This document shows, one piece after another, positions 10,701 to 23,800 of a stretch of 64,000 bases of DNA. Under the pieces are notes generated by a model that had not been told where the DNA came from, ran no database searches, and was given only the letters and a program-made list of their open reading frames with translations. The stretch is from the NCBI GenBank assembly GCA_033064195.1, contig JARBJD010000003.1, positions 186,001 to 250,000 of the forward strand. Reading direction: 5' to 3'. Position 1 is the stretch's first letter, and each line of letters starts with the position of its first letter. The stretch is from Blattamonas nauphoetae (taxonomy: Eukaryota; Preaxostyla; Oxymonadida). A program made the position numbers and the translations under genes.

Positions 10701-11811
10701 GGTTCATCGCTTTTTTCTCGATAAAGCTCCAAGCGAAGATGGATAGACGACGCCCAAACGACGATTCGTGATCTGCCTTCAATGTTTTCAATTGCACCAG
10801 TGAGTGAAGAAATTGGAATTTGTGAGAATGTGTTCTGACCAAGAATCTGTGTAAATTTGTGAAGAAAAAGAAATGAGTGGGAAAATCATCCAACATAAAC
10901 AATGAGACAAAATCATTTGAAGTTGAGATTTCAGACTTCTGTTGGTGTTTGTGAGCGAGAATCAAGAGAAGTCTCAAATAGGCGTCCATCCTGTGTCCCA
11001 ATCAGAATAATCCAATTCATTCCCTGCAAAGGGGGAATTCCAGATCCATGCAAAGGTGCGACGTATCCAGATCCTTTTTCATTCATTTTATTGAAGGGGA
11101 CAATGAAGACCATTGACTCCACGACAAATTTCCATCGTGAGAGCTGTTTGGCGAGTTTAACTTTTCCCCCATGCATCACATAGTAATTGTCTCCACCTGT
11201 GGTAGTGAAGAAAAGGTGAGTGCCAGAAGGATCTGTGCAACATTTGTAGATCTTTTCTCCTGCATGCCGAAGACTCACAGAGAAAACTAAGATGATAGAG
11301 AGAGTAGATTTTTGGAAGAATGCACAAATACTTTCTGTGTCCTCGCGGATACTATCCCATCTGACCACATACGTATCATAGACAAGAAAGACGACATCAT
11401 TTGCGGCGACAATTTGATGAGCATGATTGGACATGGTCCGTGATGGATCGATGAGTGGACGTTTATACTTGAGGTAGGAAGAGATGATGAAAGGGAGATT
11501 GTTTCAGTAAAAAGTAAATTGGCGTGATGAGAGATGGAGAATTGATGTGGTTCAAACGATGACAGGATATGACAAAATCATTTAGTGAATAACAAAAAAG
11601 AACACACATTTAGTTGATAAATCGATACAGGTGATTTGTTAGGTTCTATACGTGTTTCTATGAGAGAAAAGGAATCATTTGTAGGTGGCTGGAAATCTCT
11701 GAGAATGAATGAGTGAAAAACCTGGACAGTTGTTTGAGCTGATGCAGTTGGAGCGTACGACGGATTACTTGAGGATGGATCATTCCAATCGAAGAAATCA
11801 ACTGTCGACAT
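7707..11811 (-). CDS. VPS18: VPS18 (Pep3) subunit of HOPS/CORVET tethers
   Basis: Spliced gene beginning at 11811, with N-terminal beta-propeller exons (about 11811-11610, 11434-10930 and 10900-10600) and a 3' exon of about 960 codons. Matches to VPS18 run through the clathrin-heavy-chain-like solenoid, for example YQFSPELIQYRPDDLVKQW and LPYFPDFFCIDDFRKEI. The C-terminus has a RING-like zinc domain: CAGCNKPL, then CHHSFHPNC and CPLCGERAIDY. VPS18 links the propeller subunits of the HOPS and CORVET complexes that tether endosomes and lysosomes or vacuoles. The first intron (about 11610-11475) is about 130 nt, long for this window. A low-complexity Ser/Pro insert splits the RING region (about 7890-8080). 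Propeller exon borders are approximate. Confidence 0.88.
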
Positions 11812-11968
11812 GGCAGATCGACCCAGTGAATAAACAGTGTCGAGTGATCTCGTTACGTGGTATGAATTAACTTAGAGAAATGATTCAAGGGCTAAAAGTT
11901 TGCCAGGACTAGGCAAACTGATTCAATAATATCTAAGGACAACGGATGTTTTAAGCGGATTGCTTGTG

Positions 11969-14900
11969 TCAGGCAATTCCATTAACGAGGCTTCGAAGAG
12001 CGGCCTCTGAGGCATGACCAGTGGCCAATCGAGTAAGGCGTGGAATGTGAGGACGCAAAAGTGTTTGAAGTTTCTGAGTGATGCACAATGCTCCTGAAAA
12101 ACAGAGTTTGGAGAGAAGGCTGAGACACTCCGAGATGAAGGAACGTGTGTCCGAGCTGCAGGATACAGAGATGAACGAGTTGTGAAAAAAGAAGCACATA
12201 CTGAAGGAGACGGAACACAAGAGACTCCAGTAGACCACTCTCGACTACTCGTTGTGCATTCACTGCGAAGATAAATGAGGAGACAATGAACAAACAAGGA
12301 TGCTTCACGATTGTTGCAATGAGCATAGATTCGTCAGAAGAAATGTGAGACAATCGACAAGAATTCAGAATGCTTAGGGCAAAAACAAAGAGCGAAGAAC
12401 ATTCTTGGGGGAAGGGAACATTCGCAAAGATGGCGAGGGTTGTTGAGCAGGTCGTGATTTTGAGGAAGATGGACGGCGCGTGTTCAAAAACAGAAATCAA
12501 CTTCTTGAGGACCCCTTCGTTCTGAATGAACGGAGGAAGGTGGCTGATGACATCGGCAATGCTGAGGGAGGACGTGGCCTGTGTGAGGTGGACAGCTCCA
12601 CTCACCACAAATGAGGGTTGGAGAGCGTATGGAGAAAGATCGTCCGGATCGCCATCGTCGTTGTCGACGGCATTGTCGTCAAGAAGGCTGAGGATGGACA
12701 TGTCGTCCTCCTCTTCGTGTGTGATGTCGCTGTCGTCCTCATCGTCACTGTCCTCATCGTCATCGTCTCCATCTCCACTTTCTTCGTCGCCTTCTTCTTC
12801 GTCATCGTCGTCCTCGTCGAAGTCGTCCTCGTCGAAGTCGTCCTCGCTGTCATCATCAAAGCCCAGATCGGCGAAGTGCGGGTCAAAGCCTTCGCGGTTC
12901 TCCTGCCTGTTCTCGTTCTGCCAGTGAAGGACAAAGTCATCAATGACCAGGAGGATTGCGAGCGACGAGTCTTCATCACTCAAATCGAGGACGTCGACAA
13001 GTCCTTCGATTGCTTCTTGCTCCAGGTGATAATGGGTGAGCTCTGTTGTAGCATCGATGACAGTGGTGATGATGTAGCCTCGCATGTTCGGGCCAGCGTC
13101 TTTGAGTTTCTTGAGAAGCATTTGGTACGACGATGCTGGGAGAAGATGATCGTTCATGTCCTGCGAACTGAGCAGCATGTTCAAAGCGAGAGCCAACTTC
13201 GAGAAGGAGTCGTCAGCGAGCGGAGTAAGAGCTTCGATGAAGTGTTTGGCGAGTTGGGTTCTGTACTCGCGAGGGATGTCAGACAAAGGGTTGTGGTTGG
13301 CAAGACACATTGAGGGTCCGATCAGGTCTCTCGGATTGGACGTTGGAATCCCAAGAATCTGCGGAACGAGAATGAGGCTGGTCTCGAACATGAGAAACTT
13401 GGAGAGGATGCGAGGGAGAAGGAATGAACAGCTCCATTTCAACGCAGTGGTCTCGATCTGGTGATTGATCTGCCACTGGAGAGCGTTGTCAAAGAACTTG
13501 AAGTGGAGGAGAATGACCACGGCAAGGGCCGGCCGGTGTGAATTGTCCAGCGCACAGTTGAGGAGCACGATCTGTTGGAGTCTGTGTGCGATGACGGGTT
13601 CATCCTCGCGCGACCAGATTGAGAGTGCCGACTGTCGACATTGTCTGGTGAATTCGGTGCTTGCGTGGCAGACGTGGAAGAGCATGTTGACCACATTAAT
13701 TGAATCAATTTTCAAGACGCCCTGAAAAACAGAAGGAAACAGATCGCGGCGGACAAGACTTGCCACGAGGTCGGTTGGGAAGTCATACCAGATTGCGATG
13801 AGACCTTGGACAATGCGTGGGGTGATGTACGCCTCGGAAGCCCTTTCTTTCTCATTCGGGAGGAGATGCGAGAGGCAAGTCAGCACGAGGTCGGCGATGC
13901 GTCGTCGGAACGCCAACACTGAGGAATTGCCGTTGCTGTTTGAGAGGTTGCGGATGACATCAATCAAAACGAAAGCGAGACGGAAACTCAACTCCGGAAG
14001 TTTAATGACAGGAAGGATGGTGGCGAGGTCAGCGAGGAGCCACTCAAGATCGTCGCAGAAGAAATCGAGATTGTTGGAGTGTTTCCCAGTTCGCACAAGC
14101 ACGATCACGACAGACGTGATCTGCTCGAGAAGAGTCTGGACTTCTTCGGGAGTGGCTGAGTCGATGGAGCCAAAGAGCTTCTTCAATCTGATCAGAAGAT
14201 CGCGGAAGACATCGAGGTGGTAGAGAGTGTCTGCATTGAAGCCACGCATGTGGTAGACCATGATTGACGAGGAAACGAAATGGTGGGATGTGGCATACAA
14301 CACGGAGCGGGTCGCTCGAGTCGGAGGTGGGACAGCCGTCAATTCTGAGGACGATTGGTTCAAGATCCCATCTGCAGACTCGAGGCAGAGAAGAGCGTAT
14401 GTCCGAAGATTGCAAATCTGCGATGTGTATGCAATCGAGATGAGCCGTGCTCGAACTGCTCTGAGGTCCAGAAGATCGATCAGTTCATCTGCACTCCTGA
14501 CACCAAAGCCATCTTTTGGATCAGTGGTCATTTCGTAGAATGTGGCATTGTGTGGTGATGCTGGCTCCTTCACAATCTCACGACTCCATTTCAAGCCTTT
14601 TCCAAACATGGATCGGCGAATGGCTCGCAGCAATATTTTTGTTGTTTCCAGATTGCTATGAATCCAATGATGTGTGTCTTTGTGGACCAGTGCTGTGAAT
14701 GTGAGAGCATGGAGAAAACTACGCACAAGTTTGAGGATGACAGACTCGCTTTGTCTTCCGAGAAGTGATGCGAAGTCCCAGCGGAAGAAGAGATACATTC
14801 CGGCGAAGACATCGGCCATTCTCTCCGACTCCCAAGACGGGTGAGCAATGGCGATGTCGCAGAGGAGTTGGAGGATGCCGGTGTCGATGATGAATAATTC

Positions 14901-16819
14901 AGAGGTAGGCTCGTCATTCAAAATCAGACACATAATTCGCAGAGCACATGAACACTCTTCAGTTGGAGTTGTTTGCGTGAGGGCCTCACGAAGAACATCC
15001 ACGATGAGGTTGATTACAACGGGCTCACTGACAAAAACAAAAATTCTGTCCGGAGTTGTGTAGAGACTGTTTTCAACACATCGGAGAGCATCAAGGAGAG
15101 AGAATGTTATGGAAAGGGGTTCAAGTTGCGATGCCAAGAAGATCCCGGGCTGCGAAGCAAGGCAGCCTTCCGGAAGTGTCACGTTCCTGAACTGAGCGAT
15201 GGCTGAGCAGGCTCTGCGAAAAGGGTTGACATCCATCGCTGTCACTGCAAATCCAACCCGTTTCTGGTCGGCCCGATGAAGTGCAGGAAGGAGAACGTGG
15301 AGGATGGCATTGATGTTGGTTTCGGACAGAGGGATGGCATGGTGCCGATAACAAACAGCCAAAAGGACAGCAGCTTCGAGAATGATGGCTGGCTGATGAA
15401 CGTCAGAATCGATCCATTTGCGCTGTCCTTCCAAGAGACCTAGCAATTGCTCTGTGCTGAAGGATGTTGAAAGGAGTGCTCCCGTTCCACCCTCACAATT
15501 CGAGTCTTTCGCAAACTCAACAACGACTGAGGACACAATGGTGATGGCAGCCAAAACAACAGATGAGTGTTCTGAAGTTGTGATCAGCCGACAAAGTTGA
15601 GGGAGAAACGTTGGAGATGCATAATACACAAGTTTGACGATAGTGTTGTGATCGGGGATGCTGGCGATGATTTCCAAGGACGGAATGTGAAGCATGTCCA
15701 TTTCGTACGACGAGACCATCGTTAAAACAGAGTTGAGGAAGGGAAGGACGTGTGGGACGGAGAACTGTGGGACGGTCAAGATTGTGCGAGAGAGAGAACA
15801 CAAAATGTCGAGAAGAGGATGAACGACGGTTTTGATCTCGTCACCGACAAACTCACGAAGCGCAAAATCAAGAATCGAGCCGAAATCGTGAAGGAGCGTC
15901 GATCCTTGACAGATACTTTGAATTTGCATCACCGACAGTTGCTGGAGTCGCTCAATGGAGATCCAAGTGGACGGAGCAGTGGTTTGAATGAAGGTTCGAA
16001 TGCCTGTCAGGTTGACGGTGAGGCTGCGTGAGATTTCAGACAGTCGATGAAATTCAAAGAGGAGGGACGGAGGGAGGAATGAGAGAGTGAACTGTTCAGT
16101 GCACTTTGGCGGGGTGAAGGAGAGAGGAGGCGGAGAAGGAAGTGGCTCTTTCTGTTGGAGAGTCGTAACAAATGAGATAAGTTCTTGAGAGTGATAATTA
16201 GAAAGTGATTCGGATATATCGTCGTGTTTAAGAAAGGGGGCTGCTCCAAATGGGCAGATTAGCAATTTCATGAGCAGAGAGCAGAGGGTTTCTTTTCTCT
16301 CTGCAGTGACCCTCTTTGACACGATGCATCGAAGAGAAAAATCCTCCTTGATGAAGATATCATAGAGAGAGATTGGGTAAGAGAACGTATTCTCCTCACA
16401 AAACTCTAGAAGCGACAAGAAACGTGTGTAAATCTCGATGATCACCTACAAATAACAAAAAAAGTCAGATGCACACAAAATCAGAAAGACTCCTGTGCAA
16501 TTGAGTGATACATTCAATAAGATACGACAGAGGGACATATTTGCTAAATTCAGAATCATTTGGCGAAATTTGTCTGACTGTGCTGTTCGACACTTCAATG
16601 AAGTTATTAGCTTCAGAAAGCGGATTCAGCGCTTGCTCTGGAGGATCTGAAATGATAACTCCCTTTTCTAACAGGCTATGTCGCCAATGTTGCTGAAGAG
16701 AGAACTCTGAAGATTTCGATTCGGCAGAAGTGTTTTAAAAGAAAGAAGCGCGGCAAACTTGAGAGAATATGAATGTCAAATGACGACTTATTTCTGTTTT
16801 GAATTGTTGGAACAGACAT
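11969..16819 (-). CDS. Very large alpha-solenoid-like protein, unrecognised
   Basis: About 1,560 residues. The first ATG (16817-16819) opens a short exon. A ~52-nt intron (about 16760-16709) leads to a second exon, and another intron (about 16475-16448) joins it in frame to a single exon of more than 4 kb. A last ~45-nt intron near 12180-12220 gives a C-terminus ending at 11969-11971. The chain is Leu/Ile-rich with repeated amphipathic helices, which looks like HEAT/ARM-type solenoid, but I recognise no family motif. About residues 1190-1270 (12,640-12,870) form an Asp/Glu-rich run, as seen in some nuclear import or chromatin proteins. No membrane segments or enzyme motifs. Function unknown. 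Confidence 0.75.
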
Positions 16820-17078
16820 ATCAAAATATTCAGTCCAAAAGATGTGAATTAATTACTTGTGGATTCTATTGCTTAAATGAGCGCCAAAAGACATTTTTTT
16901 GAAGTGTCAATCATCAATATCGCGACTAATGTATATTTCTTGGATTGTTAAGATAGAAGAGCGAGATTCAATTGAAAAATGAACGATGATCTTGTTAGCA
17001 CGTGGTAGAAGCATCTACCCGAAATGGCATATCAAAGATCAAGGTAAAAAGCAAAAAGAGAGAGATCTCCGAGTGTGG

Positions 17079-17433
17079 TTAATGATATTTTTGCTTCCGA
17101 GCTGTTCGTGGTGGTTGTTTCCGAGGAGTACTAATTGGTCTAAACCTTGGATCAACTTTGGGAAGTTTCTTTCTGGGAGATGAAAAGTGTTTGAAAGAAT
17201 GTCGAATGAAATTGAGCAAACGAGTAGATGAGGACAAATATGGCTGTCAGGAGTGATAAACACGCCAGAATAGTGTAGGGTGTAATTGAGGCAAGTGTCA
17301 ACAGAGACTTCGTGGATAATGAAGGGTTGAGAGTCCATTCATTGTGGACATATCGGCCAGTCAAGAGAAGGAAAACAGTTGTGACGAGGATGAAGAATAA
17401 TCCGAGATAATAACAGGTCTGTTTGTATTCCAT
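17079..17433 (-). CDS. Small two-transmembrane protein with basic tail, unknown
   Basis: Two exons give about 102 residues. The first begins at 17433 (MEYKQTCYYLGLF...) and holds two hydrophobic helices, residues ~7-26 and ~50-71. A ~48-nt intron (about 17220-17172) removes a frame shift and joins in phase to a Lys/Arg/Pro-rich tail (KKLPKVDPRF ... ARKQKYH), ending at TAA 17079-17081. Size and hairpin topology recall small ER or Golgi subunits such as DPM2, SPCS1 or V-ATPase subunit e, but none of their signatures is present. The clean splice and the change from hydrophobic to basic composition argue for a real gene. Function not assigned. Confidence 0.6.
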
Positions 17434-17688
17434 ATCAATATTAAGTTAAGATTATAATCAATATCACTATTGTGAGGAACTGATATTGTCGGACAGTTTT
17501 GGCTTTGTGATCGACCCCTAGAAGTGTCTCCCCTTCGTCATAGAGTGCGTTTCCTGTCTCGAATTTCCAAAAACAACGGATGTCCCAATGATAATAAATG
17601 GTAGCCAACATGAAAACGAAGAAAGAGCGAGAATAACCGGAATTCGAAACAAAGACAAAAAAAGAAGGTATCTGAAGAAATCAAAAAG

Positions 17689-19132
17689 TCAAATTCCGCG
17701 TTTCTTTTGTTTTGTTGCTAATATATCAACAACGAGTGATTTCTGCGAGAGTGCGAGGACGATTGAGAAGATAAAACTGAACAAACCTTGTAATCAGCCC
17801 ATTTCTGTTTCTCACAGAATAACCTAAAAATCTCAGCACGTGGAGTGTATTGTTTGGAATATTCGCGGAGAGCTTGAAGGGTTGCACCTGCGATAACTGA
17901 GAATGAGAATTATCGATAAAAACGTTGGAAATACTCCGCCCAAAGTCCATTTTTGATAAAACAAGACAAGTCAATGGTACATGTGCAATGACAGATGTTG
18001 CACGAGGATTTGCTTCGAGAAGCGACAGTTCACCAAAGAAATCTGAAAAGATGGAAGATAATTGTTCCATGGACAAAAGATGGATACCCTTCGGGCCAAG
18101 GTGTGTGATTTCGACGAAACGTGGCTTGAAAATCGATATAATAAGACGAGAAATTGGTTCAAACGATCTCTTTGTAGATGAGCGTCATAACTACTGTCAC
18201 AGATCCTGAAACGATGAAAAACATCTCATTTCCATCGTCTCCTTCTCGTACAACAACTTTGTTTGGAGGATACACACGTTCCTGGCAGACTTCAGCCATC
18301 ATTCTGATTTCGTCTTCACTGAGATGTCGAAGAACACCGATCTAAATGTAAATATCACCCAACAAAGAATAAATCGACATGCATTGTCATGCAAGAAATA
18401 GAAGTATCATACATCATGAAGAAAAGCTACTCTGTCCTGAATTTCTAACTCATGTTGATTCTGAGGGAAAAATATGGAGAATGTAATGCTACCGCGAAAA
18501 GCTGTCGATAATCTTCAGCATCCACCGATAATAACTCCGAAACTCCAAGAGAACTCGCTGTTCCATTGCTTGATAGATATCAACATACGAAAAAGGCAAA
18601 TACCGCGGTTGTTGTTTCAAAATACCAAGTTGTCCGAATCCATCACCAGAAACAAGGTGGATGTTCCCGATTTCCATTCGCTTCGTAACAACTACAGTTC
18701 CAGAAATGATGATGTAAAATGCAGAGGCGGGATCATCTTGTTGGAAAACTGCAAGTGTAAATATAACAAAGAAAATAGCCACAAATGATGCGTGAATGAG
18801 ATTACAAACTTAAATCTCCATCGTTGTAAGTGTGGTGAGTGGCGTATTGACACAATCGGAAAACATCCTGTGAATTTCGAGTAGTATGGAAAGTTTTATA
18901 ATTTACGGCAGAAGTGAGAAAAAATGGTTGCGATACATCATCAGTCAGATTACTGACAGGAGTGGAACGCCTAATAAAGAGAAAATACGATTGAGTGTTA
19001 ATTGGGGATAAGACTCAACCGTAGGAAATCAAAGAGGACAGCACATTGTTCAGGAGTACGCTCGTACTTCGGAAGATCCAAGATGGAGATAAGTTTCTCG
19101 ATTGCTTGTTTTTTCTTGGTGGCAAACGACAT
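17689..19132 (-). CDS. Protein with two cyclic-nucleotide-binding domains
   Basis: Multi-exon gene starting at 19130-19132 (MSFATKKKQAIEKLISILDL). Two cNMP-binding folds are visible. The first contains DPASAFYIIISGTVVV (about 18700-18755) and GDGFGQLGILKQQPR. The second contains PPNKVVVREGDDGNEMFFIV (about 18270-18215) and FFGELSLLEANPRATSV, the phosphate-binding cassette with its expected Glu and Arg. The last exon, after an intron at about 17790-17745, ends KKSLVVDILATKQKKRGI with TGA at 17689-17691. The order resembles a PKA regulatory subunit, but no RRxS inhibitor site or dimerisation helix was found, so a CNBD2-like or other cNMP sensor is as likely. Introns are about 40-60 nt. Confidence 0.78.
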
Positions 19133-19267
19133 CGAGATCTTTTCACGGAATGAACAATTTATTTCTTTCATTGGAGAAAATCAAAATAGACTCTTGAAAT
19201 GGATAATAAAAATATCGACAACAAGATGATGCCATAAATAAAGACGTTAGATTCTTCAGAAGTCTTG

Positions 19268-20682
19268 TCATTTCTTTTTGAAAAAAAGGTCGAGCGGTCC
19301 GGCCTTTTTCGGGACGACTTTCTTTTCTACTTTCTTCTTTGGGCTCTTCACTGAAGTACTGGACGCCTTTTCGGGTACATCCTGCGAAAGAGGCAGAAAG
19401 AGGTCCGAATCAGGAAGGAACTGATCGACGTGCGAGAACGTCGTTCTCAAGCTGACCTGTCCCAACTCTTTTGTTTCTGGGTATGACTCCTTGAGCTGCT
19501 TTCGAAGTTGGGAAGGGAGATTCTGGCCGACCAGGTTGACTGAGACAACAACCGCTGCCTTTCGTGTCTGTTCCGCCTGCTGGTCGCTCGACCAGACCAC
19601 CGCGTTGAGATCGCCGAGGAGACTCAGAATGAGGGGCGCCTCCTCCGACGCAATGCTCGCGTGGGAGAGAACCGGAAGCTGAGTCGGGTTGGCGACAAAA
19701 TAGGAGACAAGCGAATCGACCTTCGACTGCAGGAAAGTCATCGTCCTGTCGAGCGAGAAGCGGAAGAGCACGGTCTCTCCGTCTGGCGCCAGCGACGTTT
19801 CACAGATTCGGTGCAGCCTCCGACGGACACCTCGAACACCGTCACTTTGGACGAGATGGAAGAGATGAGAAGGCGGGTTGTGCAGGGCGGGGAGAAACTG
19901 GAGCTGCTCCTGTTTGAAAGGCTTGGGCGGGGCATCAACATTCTTCAAAGGATCATCGACCCGCATCGACTGCTGCCGTTTCTGAGGCCGGATTTCGTAT
20001 GTCTCTGAGTAGTCGTCGTCAAAGAGGTTGTCGTCGCTGGCATCAACAAGTTCGGCTGGACGGACTTTTTCGATGGAAATGTTGGAGATCACATTATCCA
20101 GAGAGGAGTCTTTCGCACGAGGGATGCTTGGAGGTGAGATTGGAGGGGAGACAAGATTGGGGGCGAGTGTTGGTTTGACGAGTCGTCGTTCGCCAGGTGT
20201 GAGATATAGATGAAATGCATTGACAATAAATTGGTCATATTGAAGATTTTCTCTAATCTCCGTGTTCGTCTATCCAGAAAAAGAGCATATAAGAGAGATA
20301 ATCAGACAGAATCATCCAATTGAGGATACAAGAGTTGTATCAAAATAAAAAGCGGATCAAATGCGGTGATAATGTATATTGCACCGTCTATATATGAAAG
20401 ACACCTTCGAAAAACAAGAAAGACTCACCTTTTGAGATGAAATTGCCGAATAATGTAGATGAGTAATCTTCATGAAATTTCTGAACTTGAAATAATTCCC
20501 GATTTGACACTGTATACAATCTTCCTTTATTAGGGATATCTATCAAATAATTAAGTTAAGAGAAGAGAAATCAAATGTAGCAGACTAGAATCGGGATGTG
20601 GAATTGACGTGAATGAAATTTGATTTGTATCGAATCCCGAGTCGGTGTTCGGATGTATTACAATTTTTGGTGATTGTTCCAT
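19268..20682 (-). CDS. RNASEH2B: Ribonuclease H2 subunit B
   Basis: The start at 20680-20682 (MEQSPKIVIHPNTD) leads, through an intron at about 20585-20541, to GRLYTVSNRELFQVQKFHED. Further introns lead to an exon encoding an ALFIITAFDPLFILIQLLYP-like segment (about 20370-20290). The last exon has FRFSLDRTMTFLQSKVDSLV, matching the RNASEH2B stretch with KTLKWLEKKV. The C-terminus is Lys-rich and ends GPLDLFFKKK, a PCNA-interacting (PIP-box-like) motif as in RNASEH2B of other eukaryotes. RNase H2 removes ribonucleotides and RNA primers from DNA; subunit B is the non-catalytic scaffold that docks PCNA. The middle exon borders (20,090-20,440) are less certain than the ends. Confidence 0.8.
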
Positions 20683-20831
20683 TACCTAGTCCAAAATTCT
20701 GGCAGATAAAGGAACAATTTTGATGGTTGTGGTTTGAGTCAGGGCCGATCTTTTTCAATGAAGAGAGAACCTTACACAGTGAGAACAGGAAGTGAAATGA
20801 TATCAAAAGCAAGAATTAGAGAACGAAAAAA

Positions 20832-23800
20832 TCATTTTCGTGGTTGCTCTTCGACTTTATATGGTAGATATGATCCAGTCACAGAAACACCTTTTGAGAG
20901 TTGAGTAGATGACTTAGGCGGTTGTATTGGTGTATCAAACGCATTTCGGAGTGGGTTCCGAGCAGAGGTTTCAAATGGTGTCGATAATTCATCAGCATCC
21001 CGTCGCGCGGCCACTCGTGACGACTGGGCTGTGCCTCGCCTCCAATCAGATTGGGCCAGATCGCTGTCGAATGTGGAATCGAGCATGCTGGCGTCATTGG
21101 ACATGCCCGATGTGTTGTGTTGTGTGTGAGTGAGGGGGAGTGTTTCGAGTGTCTGTGTCAGCTCCATCTCGGCCTCTGTCCGCATCGTCGCCTGCTCCAA
21201 CCTCTCGCGCGTCCATCGCAGCTGCTCCTTCTTCTGCCTCTCCAGCCGCCTTGTTTGGAACTCGTTCTCTTTTCGGAGGGAGGCCTGTTGCGACTTGAGT
21301 CTGGTGTTCTCCTTTTCGAGCTCCGTGTTCTGCAGCGACGTCTTCCTCAAGTCGGTCGCCATCTGATTGATCCGCTCGCTCATCACTGCAATCTCCTCCC
21401 CGAGGCGCTTGTTCTCCTTCCGGAGCTTCTCTGCCTCCTCGTCTTTCCACTGCTGTTCCATCTGCAGTGTTTGGACCTGGTCGGCAAGCTCCCGTGCCTG
21501 CGTCTCTTCCATCACTCCCTTTTCTTCGTTCTGCTCCACTTTCTCCCGGAGACGTTGTATCTCTCGCTCGTTTTGCTTTCTCTTTGCATCTGCTGCATCG
21601 ACAGCGTCTCGCTGCCTTTTCAGCATTTTCTTGAGTTCCTCCTCGTCTTCCTCCTTCTTCTTCACTTCCTTTCTGAGACGATCCAGTTCCTCCCTCCTTC
21701 TCTCGCCTTCGTCTTCCTTCTCTTGTCTATTTTCTCGTTCTGCCCGAAGATCCACTTCAAGTTTCTTGGCTTCTTCCTTCTTCTGTCCCAGCTCCTTCTG
21801 TTGTTGACTCACTGTTCGACTCAGTTGATCCTTCTCACGCTCAAGCTGCTCCACTTTTCGAGTAAGTTCCGATTTTCGCTTTTCCATCTCTGCGAACTGT
21901 TGTTTGGGAATGGCTGTTTCGGATTTTGCTTCAAGTTCTTTCAGTCTCGTTTCCATCACGTCGATCAGAGCGTCCTGGTGAACCTTATTCTCCTCCACAA
22001 TCTCCAGCTCCTTTTGCTTGTGCGAAAGCTCATCAGTGAGCTCACTCACAGTCCGTTGTGCATTCCTCCTTTCGTTCTCCAATTCTCGGATGTTCTGTGC
22101 AAATGTCGAAAGAACCCCCAGTCTGCCTGTCGTGTCCTCGTCTTCACCCGACTCCTGCTGTCGAGGATGCCGCACGATCTCGGAGAGGGCAAACGGCAGT
22201 CCGCCAGTTGGAGTCAATGCCGAGTCGTTGAGGTCGCGCTCGAATTCGGGGTCGAAGTTCATCATGCAGCGGAAGAGAGCCTCGCCGTCTTTGTTGGGAG
22301 AGGTCTCGTGGATGTCGGCCACAAACGGGATTGGTGGGTCGGCAGGGAGTGTCTCGTCAGACGCAAAAAAGATGGGCGTGTTGTTGTGGACGGACACCTG
22401 CCCATATTCCGTCCCAGCATGCTTCAACTTCCGTGTCAGTCGCAGTGCGGCAACCACTGCGTAAGCGCGAGTTCGGAAGAATCGGAGTGCGTTGGACTTT
22501 TGTGTGTCTGGCTGAACTTGGTGCTCGGAGAGGAGCTCGTCGAGGATGGCATTCAGTTTCTGTGCTTTCCTCTCCTGGCTCTCGTTCATCTTCAGCAGCA
22601 TCTTCTTTTGGAAGACGAGGTCGGAGTGGCGGATCCGATACGCACGCAGGGCTCGCGCGAAGTATCTGCATGTTGCGTTGAGATGGGCTGCAAACACACG
22701 CATCTCGTTCAGCTCGTCGGAAAGTGTCTGCGACTTCATTTCCTCGCCATTTTGGGCTGTCTGCAGATCAAACACCTGCCTCTGCAAGTCTGCCGTTTTC
22801 ACGTCGACCTCTCTCTCAAATTCTTCCTCCTTTTGGAACAGAGCCTCTTCGGCCTCTCGCAGTTGGCTGCGGAGTTTGTCGTTCTCATCCAACAGCGTCT
22901 CTTTCTGTTGTTCCGCCTTCTTTTCCCCGTCTTGCTTCGCTGTTTCCAGTTCTGTCTTTAGCTTTTCCACCTCTTTCTGAAGGTCAGCCACTTTCCCACG
23001 TTGAGTTGTGCTGTCCTGGCGGTATTCAATCAGGTTCTCGTTCACAGCATCGATCGTCTCCATCAGCTCCACTTCGACTGATGTGAAGTCGGAGGGTGTG
23101 CTCGTTTCTTCTTTCGCCGGGTCGAGACGTTGGAGGATGGTTTGGAGAAGAGCGTTGCGCTTCTCGACTTCGTCCGTCAAATGAGCAAGTGTGTCCTGGT
23201 TTGTGTTTCCATGCGATTGCTGTTGGACCAATTCAGCCTCAAGGGTTTGTGCTCGTTCTCTGAGACGGGAGTTCTCTCCCTCTGCAGAACGTAGCTGTGT
23301 CTTCAGTCGAGTGATCTCGCCCTCTGCGCTGCGCAGGTCGAGACTGGCGCGCTGCTGATCCTGTTTGATGTGGCCCTGTTTGCTGATCAGGTCAACGTAG
23401 TCTGTTAGCAGGTCCTTTGTGGACGAGATCAGGCCCTGCGTGTTGAGGGCGAGAGTCTCGTGGCCGACAGGCGGGAGATGGTCGAGGTCGGCAATCATCT
23501 CGAGCATGTGCGAGTAGTCGTGCTCGGCGAGTGGGTCGATGGCGAGCACAGCATTGGCACATTTCTGAATGAGTGTCTGCACATTTGCCATGTCGTTCAC
23601 AACTGAAGCAAGAGATGTTTCAGCTGATCGTCCTTTGCTTTGGATTTGGGCGAGTTGTGTTTGGAGGTTTTCGGAGTTTCTCGCTGCTTGATCACGCTCC
23701 CGTGTGAGTTGGGTGAGTTGGGCATTCTTTTCTTGGAGATCACTTTTTGACATTTCTCGAAGCTCAGCGAGCTCGTCTTCAAGTTGCTTGATGAATTCCT

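Noticed and set aside
21051-22961. 636-codon plus-strand frame, rich in Leu and Cys
   Set aside because: Opposite strand of the coiled-coil gene; its composition follows from the complement of Glu/Lys/Gln codons, and it has no domain.
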